Assembly (NCBI GenBank): GCA_902787365.1
Contig: CADAGC010000014.1
Location: 1-44,082 of the forward strand
DNA length: 44,082 nt
Origin: an uncultured Ruminococcus sp.
Lineage (GTDB): Bacteria; Bacillota; Clostridia; Oscillospirales; Ruminococcaceae
Direction: 5' to 3'
Shown piece by piece: positions 25,426 through 33,907 of the stretch. The position numbers were made by a program, and so were the translations under genes. How positions within the stretch are numbered: the first letter of the stretch is position 1; each line of letters starts with the position of its first letter. The notes beneath the pieces were generated by a model that was not told where the DNA came from, made no database searches, and was given only the letters and a program-made list of their open reading frames with translations.

Positions 25426-26469
25426 CTAAAACAGCTTTCTTATATCATTAAACGTAACTATCAGCATAAGCAGCATAAGCAGCACTATGCCTATAAAATG
25501 CACCATTCCCTCGTGCTCGGGTTTTACGGGGTGCCTTGTTATCGCCTCGTAGATAAGGAACATCAGCCTGCCCCCGTCAAGTGCAGGAAGCGGCAAAAGA
25601 TTAAACAGCCCCACATTTATCGTGATAAACGCCGCCATTGAAAGCATCTTGTTCCATAAAGCCGCCCAGTCAATGCTCTCCTCCTTGGCCTCGTCCTCTA
25701 TAACGTCACCAATTGCATTAACTATACCCACAGGCCCCGAAAGGTCATTAAGATGATAGGTGCCGCTTATCAGGTCACCAAGTGATATATAAATAAGCCT
25801 GCCATAAGAAAGCGTAGACCGCCCTGCATATGATAATACCGTCAGCGGGTTAGCTTTCTGGGGTGCTACCTTGAAATCAATGTGCAGCGTGCCCTCGTTT
25901 TTTGTAAGCTCTACGTCTTCAAGCTCTTTTTTCTCGCCGTCTCTGATGACCACCATATCGAACTTTCCGTCCTCATCGCTCTGGAACTGGTAGGAAAGAT
26001 CCATATCCGTGAATATCCTCATTCCGTTGCATTCAATTATCTTGTCACCTATTTCAAGCCCCGATGCATTTGAAACGGCATTCTCTTCAAACCAGCTTAT
26101 CTGTGTGGTTGTGATAGGCGCATTAACGATAGTGCTTATAACAAGCAGAATAAACCCTAAGATAAGATTCATCACCGCACCCGCAACAACTATCGCCACT
26201 CTGCGTGGTACCGATTTGTTGCAGAATGCGTTTCCGTCCTCACTCTTGCTGTCTTCACCCTCCATAGCGCAGTAACCTCCTATGGGCAGGGCTCTGAGTG
26301 AATACTGTGTCTCACCTTTTTTCTTTTTGAGCAAGCAAGGCCCCATGCCGATAGAAAACTCATTGACCTTGACGCCGCAGAGCTTTGCAACCGCAAAATG
26401 CCCGAACTCGTGTATAGCGATTATCAGACTGAATATCAATACCGCTATAATAATGCTGATAGCTCCCAT
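25426..26469 (-). CDS. rseP: Site-2 protease family zinc metalloprotease
   Basis: A 347-aa membrane protease of the M50/RseP (RasP) family, which cuts transmembrane segments of anti-sigma factors and signal peptides. The zinc motif HEFGH is in the first helix (H20, E21, H24) and the third ligand region LLPLPALDGGRLMF lies near residue 290. A single PDZ domain sits between (about 115-200), with the hydrophobic segments VAIVVAGAVMNLILGFILLV and two C-terminal helices. It lies between dxr and ispG with spacings of 12-15 bases, the standard clostridial arrangement. Confidence 0.96.
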   Translation of the reverse strand: MGAISIIIAVLIFSLIIAIHEFGHFAVAKLCGVKVNEFSIGMGPCLLKKKKGETQYSLRALPIGGYCAMEGEDSKSEDGNAFCNKSVPRRVAIVVAGAVMNLILGFILLVISTIVNAPITTTQISWFEENAVSNASGLEIGDKIIECNGMRIFTDMDLSYQFQSDEDGKFDMVVIRDGEKKELEDVELTKNEGTLHIDFKVAPQKANPLTVLSYAGRSTLSYGRLIYISLGDLISGTYHLNDLSGPVGIVNAIGDVIEDEAKEESIDWAALWNKMLSMAAFITINVGLFNLLPLPALDGGRLMFLIYEAITRHPVKPEHEGMVHFIGIVLLMLLMLIVTFNDIRKLF

Positions 26470-26484
26470 TCTTTTGTCCTTTCT

Positions 26485-27633
26485 TTATATCTGTTTATAG
26501 TTTTTTCTGACAAATTCTCTTGCCGCCCTGTCAGCCGCAAGCACATCATCAAGTGTCTTTATCTCTTTGTATTCTGTCGCTTCGAGGCATTTCGTCACAA
26601 GCCTGCCTATGTCAAGAAAGCCTATCTTCCTGTTAAGAAACAGCCCTACGGCCTCTTCGTTTGCGCCGTTTACCGAAGCAGGCAGATTTCCGCCCTTGGT
26701 TATCGCCTTTATGCAGGCAGTCAGACAGTCAAATGTCTCGTAATCGGGCTTTTCAAAGGTAAGCGTGCCGTAATCCGTCAGCGATAGCGGCTTAACATCA
26801 CAATCCACCCTCTGCGGAAATATCAGCGCATACTGTATCGGTATCTTCATATCAGGCACGCCAAGCTGTGCTATAACCGAGTTGTCATTGTATTCCACCG
26901 CCGAGTGAACAACGCTCTGCCTGTGAACTACTATCTCTATTTGCTCAGGCTTAAGGTCAAAAAGCCACATCGCCTCGATGAATTCTAACCCCTTATTCAT
27001 AAGTGTAGCAGAGTCAATGGTTATTTTATTGCCCATTGACCAGTTGGGGTGATTCAGCGCCTGCTCGACTGTCACGTTTTCAAGGTCAGCTTTCTTCTTT
27101 CCAAAGAACGGCCCGCCAGACGCCGTGAGTATTATTTTCTTAAGCTCTTTGATATTATTCCCCTGTAAGCACTGGAATATCGCACTATGCTCGCTGTCAA
27201 CGGGGTATATCCTTACATTTTTCTTCCTTGCAAGGTCAATAACCAGCTTGCCGCCCGCAACAAGCGTTTCCTTGTTGGCAAGGGCTATGTCGGTGCCGTG
27301 CTCAATAGCCTTTAATGTCGGCTCAAGACCTACCATTCCCACAAGCGAGTTGAGCATTATGTCTACTCCGTCAAGCTGTGCTATCTCTAAAAGCCCCTCA
27401 TACCCCGAAAGCACTCTCGTGGGCGTGCCTTCGAGCAGCCTTTCAAGTTCGCCCGCCTTGCTCTTGTCGCATATGCAGGCATAAAGCACCTCAAACTCCT
27501 TTGCCTGCTTAGCCAAAAGCTCAACATTAGAGTTTGCCGAAAGAGCCGCTACTCTAATTTTATGCGCTTTTGCGACCTCTAATGACTGTGTTCCTATCGA
27601 CCCAGTTGAGCCGAGAATTGATATGACCTTCAT
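26485..27633 (-). CDS. dxr: 1-deoxy-D-xylulose 5-phosphate reductoisomerase
   Basis: Dxr makes methylerythritol 4-phosphate from DXP with NADPH, the first committed step of the MEP isoprenoid pathway. The 382-aa protein has the nucleotide loop ILGSTGSIGTQSLEV (6-20), LANKETLVAGG (about 121-131), YPVDSEHSAIFQ with metal ligands, the active-site loop HPNWSMGNKITIDSATLMNKGLE, and SGGPFFG. AAGGAAATG lies upstream. It starts a dxr-rseP-ispG-polC-HAD transcript. The 150 bases upstream hold the cdsA terminator, but I see no clear consensus promoter there. Confidence 0.98.
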   Translation of the reverse strand: MKVISILGSTGSIGTQSLEVAKAHKIRVAALSANSNVELLAKQAKEFEVLYACICDKSKAGELERLLEGTPTRVLSGYEGLLEIAQLDGVDIMLNSLVGMVGLEPTLKAIEHGTDIALANKETLVAGGKLVIDLARKKNVRIYPVDSEHSAIFQCLQGNNIKELKKIILTASGGPFFGKKKADLENVTVEQALNHPNWSMGNKITIDSATLMNKGLEFIEAMWLFDLKPEQIEIVVHRQSVVHSAVEYNDNSVIAQLGVPDMKIPIQYALIFPQRVDCDVKPLSLTDYGTLTFEKPDYETFDCLTACIKAITKGGNLPASVNGANEEAVGLFLNRKIGFLDIGRLVTKCLEATEYKEIKTLDDVLAADRAAREFVRKNYKQI

Positions 27634-27783
27634 TTCATCATTTCCTTACTATGATATATAAATATCGTATATTTGTTGCATATACTTGTAATCAAATACT
27701 GTATGATATGACCCTTGCACAATAGCAAAATATGTGTTACCATAGATTTAGAAAAGCATCAGCGCCCTCTAAATAACACTTAA

Positions 27784-27814
27784 AGGGGCAGCCTGTTTTT
27801 TACAGACTCCCCCT
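27784..27814 (-). terminator. Probable terminator after cdsA
   Basis: On the minus strand AGGGGGAGTCTGT and ACAGGCTGCCCCTTT form a long, slightly imperfect stem with an A-rich loop. The T run after it is short, so it may be leaky into dxr. It lies 7 bases after the cdsA stop. Confidence 0.65.
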
Positions 27815-27820
27815 GAAATA

Positions 27821-28639
27821 TTACATTATAAGCCCCATTGAGAAAACATAATACATAAAAGGCGCTACGATAATAACGCTGTCAAACCTGTCCATAACGC
27901 CACCGTGACCGGGCATTATGTTGCCGTAGTCCTTTATGCCTGTCTGCCTCTTGATGAGCGATGCGCTAAGGTCGCCCACAAGCCCGAGCAGAGCACAAAG
28001 CATACCGCTTATAAAGAGTGCAATATATTTGAGCGACGGCCCGTCAAGCGCATAGTCGTAAATAAGCCCTATCAGAAGCATTATCACGCCATTAGAAAGA
28101 ACGCCGCCGATAAGCCCCTCAACTGTTTTCTTAGGTGAAATCTTGGGGCAGAGCTTTGTCTTGCCTAAGAAAGTTCCTGCAAAGTAAGCACCCGAATCAG
28201 CCAGCCATGCACCGCAAAGCGTTATAACTATCATAAACAGCCCGTGCTCGTAGTGGTTCATCTTAAGCAGCGCCTCAAATGCATATGGTATAAAGAAGCC
28301 GAATGCTAAAAGCTCAATTATCTGCTCATACTTTATCTTCTCATGCTCTCTGAAAAAGCTTACAAGCATCGCCAGAACGAAAAGCCCGAATATAAGAGTG
28401 CTGTAGCCTATCTTGTAAGACGAATCAAACATATGCCCAACACATACAAGTGCGCCGTAAACATAGCAGATCGTCGTCTGGATCAACAGCTTGTCAAGCT
28501 TTGTCGCCTTGAACAGCTCCATGAGCGCCACGACCACAAGAAAGCCGATAGCAAGCTCAAAAACAAACGTCTTATGAAGCGCCAGCACGATAACTGCGAT
28601 AACTATCGCAACAGCGGCTGAGATTATTCTTGTTTTCAT
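27821..28639 (-). CDS. cdsA: Phosphatidate cytidylyltransferase
   Basis: CdsA makes CDP-diacylglycerol from phosphatidic acid and CTP at the membrane, the branch point for phospholipids. The 272-aa protein is almost entirely hydrophobic, with about seven or eight membrane helices. Its signature is at the C-terminal end: SLIKRQTGIKDYGNIMPGHGGVMDRFDS, with the Asp residues that bind metal. The preceding KISPKKTVEGLIGG loop is also conserved. It follows uppS by 6 bases and has only a weak ribosome site, so it is probably coupled to uppS translation. Confidence 0.97.
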   Translation of the reverse strand: MKTRIISAAVAIVIAVIVLALHKTFVFELAIGFLVVVALMELFKATKLDKLLIQTTICYVYGALVCVGHMFDSSYKIGYSTLIFGLFVLAMLVSFFREHEKIKYEQIIELLAFGFFIPYAFEALLKMNHYEHGLFMIVITLCGAWLADSGAYFAGTFLGKTKLCPKISPKKTVEGLIGGVLSNGVIMLLIGLIYDYALDGPSLKYIALFISGMLCALLGLVGDLSASLIKRQTGIKDYGNIMPGHGGVMDRFDSVIIVAPFMYYVFSMGLIM

Positions 28640-28645
28640 TAAAGA

Positions 28646-29377
28646 TCAAATGCCCCCGTATCTTCTGTTTCTGTCATTAAAAGCGATTATCGCTTCTTCA
28701 AGATCCTTGCCCTTGAAATCAGGCCAAAGTATATTTGTGTAATAAAACTCCGCATAGGCTGATTGCCATATCAGAAAGTTTGAAAGCCTCTGCTCGCCGC
28801 TCGGCCTAATTATAAGGTCAGCTGCAGGAATATCCTCGGTGTATAGGTTTTGCTCAATGAGCTGCTCTGTTACGTCCTCCTCGGTTATCCTGCCGTCAAG
28901 AGCGAGCCTTACGATGTTCTTTACCGAGTGGCATATGTCATCACGCCCGCCGTAGTTGATAGCCAGCACCAACGTCATCGAATCAAAGTGCAGAGAATCC
29001 TCCTCCACGCTCTTCATCTTTTTCTGTAAAGTCTCGCTTAACATCGAGCGGTCGCCTATAAAGCGCACCCTGATGTTCTCCTCGATAAAATCCCTTACTT
29101 CGTCAAGGTATTTCTCAAAGAGATCCATTATAGCATCGACTTCGTCCTTAGGCCTTTTCCAGTTTTCGGTGGAAAAAGCATAATAAGTCACATACTTAAC
29201 TCCCAAGGCCTTTGCGTATCTCGTGATAGCCCTGAAATTCTTAGCGCCCTCTCTGTGTCCTATCTTTCTCGGCATACCACGCTTTTTAGCCCAGCGGCCG
29301 TTGCCGTCCATAATAATGCCGATGTGTTCGGGAACTCTCATTCCTTCGGGCAGAGAGGTAACTATAGGCTTAGCCAT
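28646..29377 (-). CDS. uppS: Undecaprenyl diphosphate synthase
   Basis: UppS adds isopentenyl units to farnesyl diphosphate to make the C55 lipid carrier for cell-wall polymers. The 243-aa protein has the N-terminal IGIIMDGNGRWAKKRGMPR (about 19-37) with the catalytic Asp and GHREGAKN, then TYYAFSTENWKRP, FIGDRS, LAINYGGRDDI and DLIIRPSGEQRLSNFLIWQSAYAE near the C-terminus. The start is supported by AAAGGCGGTG. It connects the isoprenoid genes dxr and ispG of this block with wall synthesis. Confidence 0.98.
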   Translation of the reverse strand: MAKPIVTSLPEGMRVPEHIGIIMDGNGRWAKKRGMPRKIGHREGAKNFRAITRYAKALGVKYVTYYAFSTENWKRPKDEVDAIMDLFEKYLDEVRDFIEENIRVRFIGDRSMLSETLQKKMKSVEEDSLHFDSMTLVLAINYGGRDDICHSVKNIVRLALDGRITEEDVTEQLIEQNLYTEDIPAADLIIRPSGEQRLSNFLIWQSAYAEFYYTNILWPDFKGKDLEEAIIAFNDRNRRYGGI

Positions 29378-29393
29378 TTAAACACCGCCTTTA

Positions 29394-29948
29394 TCAGATA
29401 GAAAGAACTTCCTTTTCCTTTGCAGCAACGGTCTCGTCAACCTTCTTGTCCATTTTGTCCGTTACCTTCTGTATCTTCTCCTCGGCAGTCTTTACATCGT
29501 CCTCGGTTATCTCGTTGTTCTTCTTCATGTTCTTTATCTTGTCAATAGCGTCACGTCTTATCGAACGAACTGCGACCTTTGTGTCCTCGCCCATTTTCTT
29601 GACGTCCTTAACTATCTTCTTTCTGTCCTCCTCTGTCATCTGAGGGAACATAAGACGAAGCACCGAGCCGTCATTCTGCGGGTTGATGCCAACGTCAGAT
29701 GCCTGAATAGCCTTCTGTATCGGCACAAGAAGTGTCTTGTCCCACGGCTGAACTACAAGTACTCTTGCTTCGCTTACAGAAACTGTAGCAAGCTGATTGA
29801 TAGGTGTGGGTGTGCCATAATAGTCAACAGTCACCTTGTCAAGAACGCCGGGGTTAGCTCTGCCGGCTCTTATAGTGCCGTAGTCAGATACCAGTACGTT
29901 TATAGACTTTTCCATTTTCTCCTGTGCCTTGTTAATTACTGTATTCAT
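29394..29948 (-). CDS. frr: Ribosome recycling factor
   Basis: RRF splits post-termination ribosomes together with EF-G. The 184-aa length is standard. Conserved segments include TIRAGRANPGVLDKVTVDYYGTPTPINQLA (about 26-55), VVQPWDKTLL, GINPQNDGSVLRLMFPQMTEEDRK and the long C-terminal helix with VRSIRRDAIDKIKNMKKN. It lies 18 bases after pyrH and 16 before uppS. GAGGTTGA precedes the ATG. Confidence 0.98.
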   Translation of the reverse strand: MNTVINKAQEKMEKSINVLVSDYGTIRAGRANPGVLDKVTVDYYGTPTPINQLATVSVSEARVLVVQPWDKTLLVPIQKAIQASDVGINPQNDGSVLRLMFPQMTEEDRKKIVKDVKKMGEDTKVAVRSIRRDAIDKIKNMKKNNEITEDDVKTAEEKIQKVTDKMDKKVDETVAAKEKEVLSI

Positions 29949-29966
29949 AAGTCAACCTCTTTTCAT

Positions 29967-30674
29967 TTATTCTTCAACTAACGTGCCTATTTCCTTGCCC
30001 ATGCACGCATCATATATATTATCCGGTCTTGAAAGATCGAAAACGAGTATCGGAACCTTGTTATCCTGACAAAGAGCAGCAGCAGTAGCGTCCATTACCT
30101 TCAAGCCCTTTGAGAGTATCTCGTTGAATGTCAGCTTGTCATACTTGACAGCGTCTTTATACTTGTGGGGGTCTTTATCATAAACACCGTCTACCATAGT
30201 GGCCTTGAAGAATATATCAGCCTCTATTTCGGCAGCTCTTAAAGCAGCAGCCGTGTCGGTAGAGAAGAAGGGATTACCCGTTCCGCAGCCGAATATGACT
30301 ACTCTGCCCTTCTGGAAGTGTCTTATAGTCTTGTTTCTTATATAAGGCTCTGCCACCTGCGGCATTGAAATAGCCGTCTGAACTCTTACCTCAAGCCCTA
30401 AATGCTCAAGACCGTCAGCAACAGCCAAAGCGTTCATGGCAGTAGCAAGCATACCTATGTGGTCTGCCCTTGTTCTGTCCATAGCGCCGCTCGATCTGCC
30501 TCTCCAGAAGTTGCCGCCGCCTACGACTATACCTATCTCAACACCAGCATCAGCGCACTTCTTGATGCTCTGGCCGAACTTGTTTATCACCTCATAATCA
30601 AGCCCTGTCTTTTTGTCGCCTGCAAGTGCCTCGCCGCTAAGTTTTAAAAGTATTCTTTTGTATTTCGGTTCCAT
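29967..30674 (-). CDS. pyrH: Uridylate kinase
   Basis: PyrH phosphorylates UMP to UDP. This 235-aa bacterial-type enzyme of the amino acid kinase fold shows [11 protein letters not shown] (about 8-18), [12 protein letters not shown] (about 48-59), [22 protein letters not shown] and [20 protein letters not shown]. The ATG at 30674 has AAGGAG 8 bases upstream; the in-frame GTG at 30683 does not have usable spacing. It is the first gene of pyrH-frr-uppS-cdsA, driven by the promoter at 30712-30740. rpsB and tsf, its usual upstream partners, are not here. Confidence 0.98.
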   Translation of the reverse strand: MEPKYKRILLKLSGEALAGDKKTGLDYEVINKFGQSIKKCADAGVEIGIVVGGGNFWRGRSSGAMDRTRADHIGMLATAMNALAVADGLEHLGLEVRVQTAISMPQVAEPYIRNKTIRHFQKGRVVIFGCGTGNPFFSTDTAAALRAAEIEADIFFKATMVDGVYDKDPHKYKDAVKYDKLTFNEILSKGLKVMDATAAALCQDNKVPILVFDLSRPDNIYDACMGKEIGTLVEE

Positions 30675-30711
30675 ACTCAACACTCCTTCATATTAAAACA
30701 TTCCATAATAT

Positions 30712-30740
30712 ATTATACAATATTTCCCCTCAAATGTAAA
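30712..30740 (-). promoter_or_regulatory. Promoter of pyrH-frr-uppS-cdsA
   Basis: On the minus strand TTTACA (30735-30740), 17 bases, TATAAT (30712-30717), 38 bases before the pyrH ATG. Confidence 0.88.
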
Positions 30741-30772
30741 GTGCTTTTACCGTTTTTTAATTGTTTTTATCC

Positions 30773-30804
30773 AAAACAAAACAGCCGCCCGATAAGACAG
30801 CTGT
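30773..30804 (-). terminator. Terminator after the alpha/beta hydrolase gene
   Basis: On the minus strand ACAGCTGTC pairs with GGCGGCTGT (9 bp, with two G-U pairs), followed by TTTGTTTTGG. It lies 12 bases after the stop and closes the der-to-hydrolase transcript. Confidence 0.75.
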
Positions 30805-30815
30805 CAATTAACATT

Positions 30816-31766
30816 TTATTCTTTTTTGGCATCAAGCAAGTCGGTAAACTCCTTTATCTTCCCGCTTATCTCGTCTGCCTTTTCGTTGTGGACGTAATGC
30901 CCGCAGTCAAGCTCTATCAGCTCTGCACCGTGCTCTTTTGCAAAGTCCTTCTGAATCTGCACCCACTTGTCAAACCCTGTTTCTTTTCCGTCTGATGCAA
31001 ACATAAGTATGGGTATGTCGGGTATTGGCTGCCCGTCAATCTCCTTTACCGCCTCAGGAATAGCCCTGCCCTCGTACATTATGTTGACATTCACGGCCTT
31101 TTTGCAGGCTATGGCACGGTAAAGCTCCTTCTCCTCATTTGTAAGGCTGTCAGGGAGAGTCGAGTCAGCATAGAAAAATCTTATAACACCCGCTTCACGC
31201 CCCAAAGCAGCAAACTTCTCAAATCTTTCGGTAGCTTTGTGGTCATACTCGTCATAAGACCTCGGCAGCGCCATATCAAGTCCGACTATCGCTTCTACTT
31301 CGTCAGGGTATTTCTGCGCCCAAAGCAGCGTCTCAACGCCAGACATAGAGTGCGGGCAGAGTATCGCCTTGCCGGATATGCCCGCCTTTTCAAGCGCCAT
31401 CCTGTCCTGCCTTAAAATCGTGTCAAACGACCTTTCTTCATCGACCACATCGCTGAAGCCGTAACCGAATTTCTCGATAACGACTATCCTGTAGCCGTCA
31501 AGCTTTGAGTAAAGTGTCTTAAAGTCAAGTATAGGCGACGCCGTGCCCGAGCCTGAAAGGAATACAAGCGTGTACTTCCCCTTACCCTCGGTATAAACGC
31601 ACATTTTGTGCCCGTCAACCTCTACCATCTGCCCAAGGGGCTTTTCAAGCAAGTCGCTCTCCTTTGACATCATCACCCTGTTGTAGATAAAAACGACCAG
31701 AAGAGCGGCAACTATCACGATAAGTATAACAAGCAGCACCTTGCCTATAAGCTTTAACGCTTTCAT
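30816..31766 (-). CDS. Membrane-anchored alpha/beta hydrolase
   Basis: A 316-aa protein with an N-terminal membrane helix (about 6-28: LIGKVLLVILIVIVAALLVVFIY) and an alpha/beta-hydrolase domain. The oxyanion strand reads LVFLSGSGTASPI (about 68-80). The nucleophile elbow is CPHSMSG, where the first Gly of the usual G-x-S-x-G is His-flanked. The acid is likely in ILMFASDGKE, and the catalytic His in ELDCGHYVHNEKA near the C-terminus. The domain may lie outside the cytoplasmic membrane, anchored by the helix. It is the last gene of the der-plsY-gpsA-yjbQ transcript, 18 bases after the yjbQ-type gene. Substrate unknown. Confidence 0.9.
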   Translation of the reverse strand: MKALKLIGKVLLVILIVIVAALLVVFIYNRVMMSKESDLLEKPLGQMVEVDGHKMCVYTEGKGKYTLVFLSGSGTASPILDFKTLYSKLDGYRIVVIEKFGYGFSDVVDEERSFDTILRQDRMALEKAGISGKAILCPHSMSGVETLLWAQKYPDEVEAIVGLDMALPRSYDEYDHKATERFEKFAALGREAGVIRFFYADSTLPDSLTNEEKELYRAIACKKAVNVNIMYEGRAIPEAVKEIDGQPIPDIPILMFASDGKETGFDKWVQIQKDFAKEHGAELIELDCGHYVHNEKADEISGKIKEFTDLLDAKKE

Positions 31767-31784
31767 AAAGAATCCCCCAAGCCG

Positions 31785-32180
31785 TCAGCCCTTGATTATC
31801 TTTACAAAGAAGTTTCTTGTTCTCGGGCCGTCAAACTCTGTGAAATAAATCCCCTGCCAAGTGCCGAGCATCAGCCTTCCGTCTTCGATTATAACTGTAG
31901 CGCTGTTGCCGATAACGCTTGATTTGAGGTGTGCCGCCGAGTTGCCCTCTGCGTGCTTGAACTGATACCTGTCAGGGAATGTTGCATCAAGTGCATATAA
32001 AAGGTCTGTCACAACATCGGGGTCGGCATTTTCGTTTATCGTGATGCCTGCCGTAGTGTGAGGGCAGTAAACTACAGCAAGGCCGCTTTCTACCATACTT
32101 TCATTGACAGCCTGCCTTACATAGCTTGTGATGTTGTAAAAGTTTTCCTTCTCTGTCTTTAAGGTGTAGCTGTAAACCAT
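31785..32180 (-). CDS. YjbQ/UPF0047 family protein
   Basis: A 131-aa member of the UPF0047 (YjbQ) family, annotated in many genomes as secondary thiamine-phosphate synthase from in vitro activity; the true role is unsettled. Recognisable signatures are VYCPHTTAGITINENADPDV (about 38-57), HAEGNSAAHLKSSVIG with conserved His and Asn residues, and LGTWQGIYFTEFDGPRTR at the C-terminus. The ATG overlaps the gpsA stop by one base (TAATG) behind GGGAGGAAA, so it is coupled to gpsA. Confidence 0.93.
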   Translation of the reverse strand: MVYSYTLKTEKENFYNITSYVRQAVNESMVESGLAVVYCPHTTAGITINENADPDVVTDLLYALDATFPDRYQFKHAEGNSAAHLKSSVIGNSATVIIEDGRLMLGTWQGIYFTEFDGPRTRNFFVKIIKG

Positions 32181-33193
32181 TATAATTTCCTCCCGAGGAA
32201 GCCGTCCTCAGTCTCGTTCTTGTTAGGTCTTGACATAAGCGTGTTTATAGAGTCCTTGGGCGATATGCCGCCGAAGAGTATACCATAAAGCTGCTCTGTT
32301 ATGGGCATCTCTATACCAAGACGCTTTGCAAGCTCGTGTGCGTTCTTTGTGCACTCATAGCCCTCAACTGTGCCTATTCGCCTAACTGCTTCATCAGGCG
32401 CAACACCCTGCCCTATGAGTATGCCTGCACGCCTGTTGCGGCTGTGCATACTTGTGCAGGTAACTATCAGGTCGCCAAGACCCGTAAGCCCTGAAAATGT
32501 GTTTCTCTCAGCACCCATAGCAAGACCTATGCGTGCTATCTCGGTAAGACCTCTTGTCATAAGTGCCGCCTTGGTGTTGTCACCAAGTCCAAGGCCGTCG
32601 CAAACGCCCGCAGCAAGTGCTATTATGTTTTTAAGCGAGCCGCCTATCTCACAGCCCACCACATCATCATTTACATATATCCTGAAAGTCTTGTTTGAAA
32701 GGGCATTCTGCACATAGTAGGAAACCTCTCTGTCTTCAGAAGCTACAACAACAGTCGTGGGTATGCCCCTGCCTATCTCTTCAGCATGGGAAGGCCCTGA
32801 AAGAATAGCCGTCTTGTTATCGGGGAAGCTTTCATCAGTTACCTCGCTCATAAGCTTTAAGCTCTCGGGCTCAAGACCCTTTGCGGTGTTTACAATGATA
32901 GATTCACGGCTTACAAAAGACTTTGCTTCCTCGCATACATCTCTGCAAAAGCGTGTGGGTATGCCGAGAATGACGATATCAGACCCCTTAACCGCCGAAA
33001 CATCAGTAGTCAGTTTAACTTCCTTCGGTATAATGACCCCGGGCAGCTTTGAGCGAAGCTCGCCCGACCTCTTGATAGTGTCTATCTCGTCTTGAAACTT
33101 GCTCCAAACAGTAACATCATGCCCGCCGTTAACGCACATAACAGCCAGCGAAAGCCCGAAACCGCCCGAACCTAAAATAGTTATCTTAGCCAT
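32180..33193 (-). CDS. gpsA: NAD(P)-dependent glycerol-3-phosphate dehydrogenase
   Basis: GpsA reduces dihydroxyacetone phosphate to sn-glycerol 3-phosphate, the backbone of phospholipids. The 337-aa protein begins with the NAD-binding loop ITILGSGGFGLSLAVM, has AILSGPSHAEEI, the Lys-bearing GGSLKNIIALAAGVCDGLGLGDNTKAALMTRGL, and FSGLTGLGDLIVTCTS with the substrate site. It follows plsY by 23 bases with GGAGGTG. The next step, acylation of this glycerol 3-phosphate, is done by the plsY product, so the two genes belong to one pathway. Confidence 0.98.
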   Translation of the reverse strand: MAKITILGSGGFGLSLAVMCVNGGHDVTVWSKFQDEIDTIKRSGELRSKLPGVIIPKEVKLTTDVSAVKGSDIVILGIPTRFCRDVCEEAKSFVSRESIIVNTAKGLEPESLKLMSEVTDESFPDNKTAILSGPSHAEEIGRGIPTTVVVASEDREVSYYVQNALSNKTFRIYVNDDVVGCEIGGSLKNIIALAAGVCDGLGLGDNTKAALMTRGLTEIARIGLAMGAERNTFSGLTGLGDLIVTCTSMHSRNRRAGILIGQGVAPDEAVRRIGTVEGYECTKNAHELAKRLGIEMPITEQLYGILFGGISPKDSINTLMSRPNKNETEDGFLGRKL

Positions 33194-33216
33194 GACCGCA
33201 CCTCCGTAAAAGTGAA

Positions 33217-33891
33217 TTATTTATTGTCATCCTGCTGCTTTTTCTTTGAGCCGAATTTGTTCTCTGTGCCCGCCATGAGCCTTTGTATATTCGGCTTATG
33301 GAGATATATGATAAGCACACATATCAGAAAAGCAACTATAGTATTGGGTATGACAGCATAGCCGCCGTCATAAACGAAATTCTGTAAAATAAAGGTAAAT
33401 GTCGGGTAAGCGATAGCCGCAAATATAGAGCCTACCGATACATACTTTGTAACTGCCACAAGCAGCGCAAAAACCGCAACAGACAACACACAGGTCAGCG
33501 GGTCGATAGCAAGCAGCGTGGTTGCGGCCAGCAAAACGCCCTTACCGCCGTGAAAGCCGTAAAATACAGGGAAACAATGCCCTATCATTACCGTAAGGCC
33601 TGCCACATAGCCTATAAACCTCGGGTCGTCAAAGAACTCGACGCCCATGACCTGATGAACGACTATCCTGCATACAACAACGGCTATAACGCCTTTTGCA
33701 AGGTCGCATAAAAGTGTTGCAAGTGCAGGCCCCTTGCCGTAGACTCTGAGCACATTGGTAAGCCCCGCATTCTTGCTGCCGTAATCACGTATATCCTGCT
33801 TTTTCCATATGCGGCATACTATGATAGCAGAGTTAAGGCTTCCGAAAAGGTATGAAAAGACTACTGTAAACAAAACAGCAATAATATCCAT
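33217..33891 (-). CDS. plsY: Glycerol-3-phosphate acyltransferase
   Basis: PlsY transfers acyl groups from acyl-phosphate to glycerol 3-phosphate to start phospholipid synthesis at the membrane. The 224-aa protein has five or more membrane helices and the three family motifs: SKNAGLTNVLRVYGKGPA (about 39-56), GHCFPVFYGFHGGKGVLLA (about 104-122) and a third near the C-terminal helix. The Lys-rich tail ends KKKQQDDNK. ATG 33891 and GTG 33894 are adjacent; AAGGAG lies 9-12 bases upstream. It follows der by 16 bases and precedes gpsA. Confidence 0.95.
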   Translation of the reverse strand: MDIIAVLFTVVFSYLFGSLNSAIIVCRIWKKQDIRDYGSKNAGLTNVLRVYGKGPALATLLCDLAKGVIAVVVCRIVVHQVMGVEFFDDPRFIGYVAGLTVMIGHCFPVFYGFHGGKGVLLAATTLLAIDPLTCVLSVAVFALLVAVTKYVSVGSIFAAIAYPTFTFILQNFVYDGGYAVIPNTIVAFLICVLIIYLHKPNIQRLMAGTENKFGSKKKQQDDNK

Positions 33892-33907
33892 CACTCAAAA
33901 CTACTCC

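Noticed and set aside
27634-27783. AT-rich interval upstream of dxr with a short AAATAT/ATATTT palindrome
   Set aside because: Candidate -35/-10 pairs are poor and the palindrome is what AT-rich DNA gives by chance; not strong enough to list as a site.
19877-30674. polC grouped with isoprenoid, lipid and translation genes as a novel cluster
   Set aside because: frr-uppS-cdsA-dxr-rseP-ispG-polC is the ordinary order in many Clostridia.
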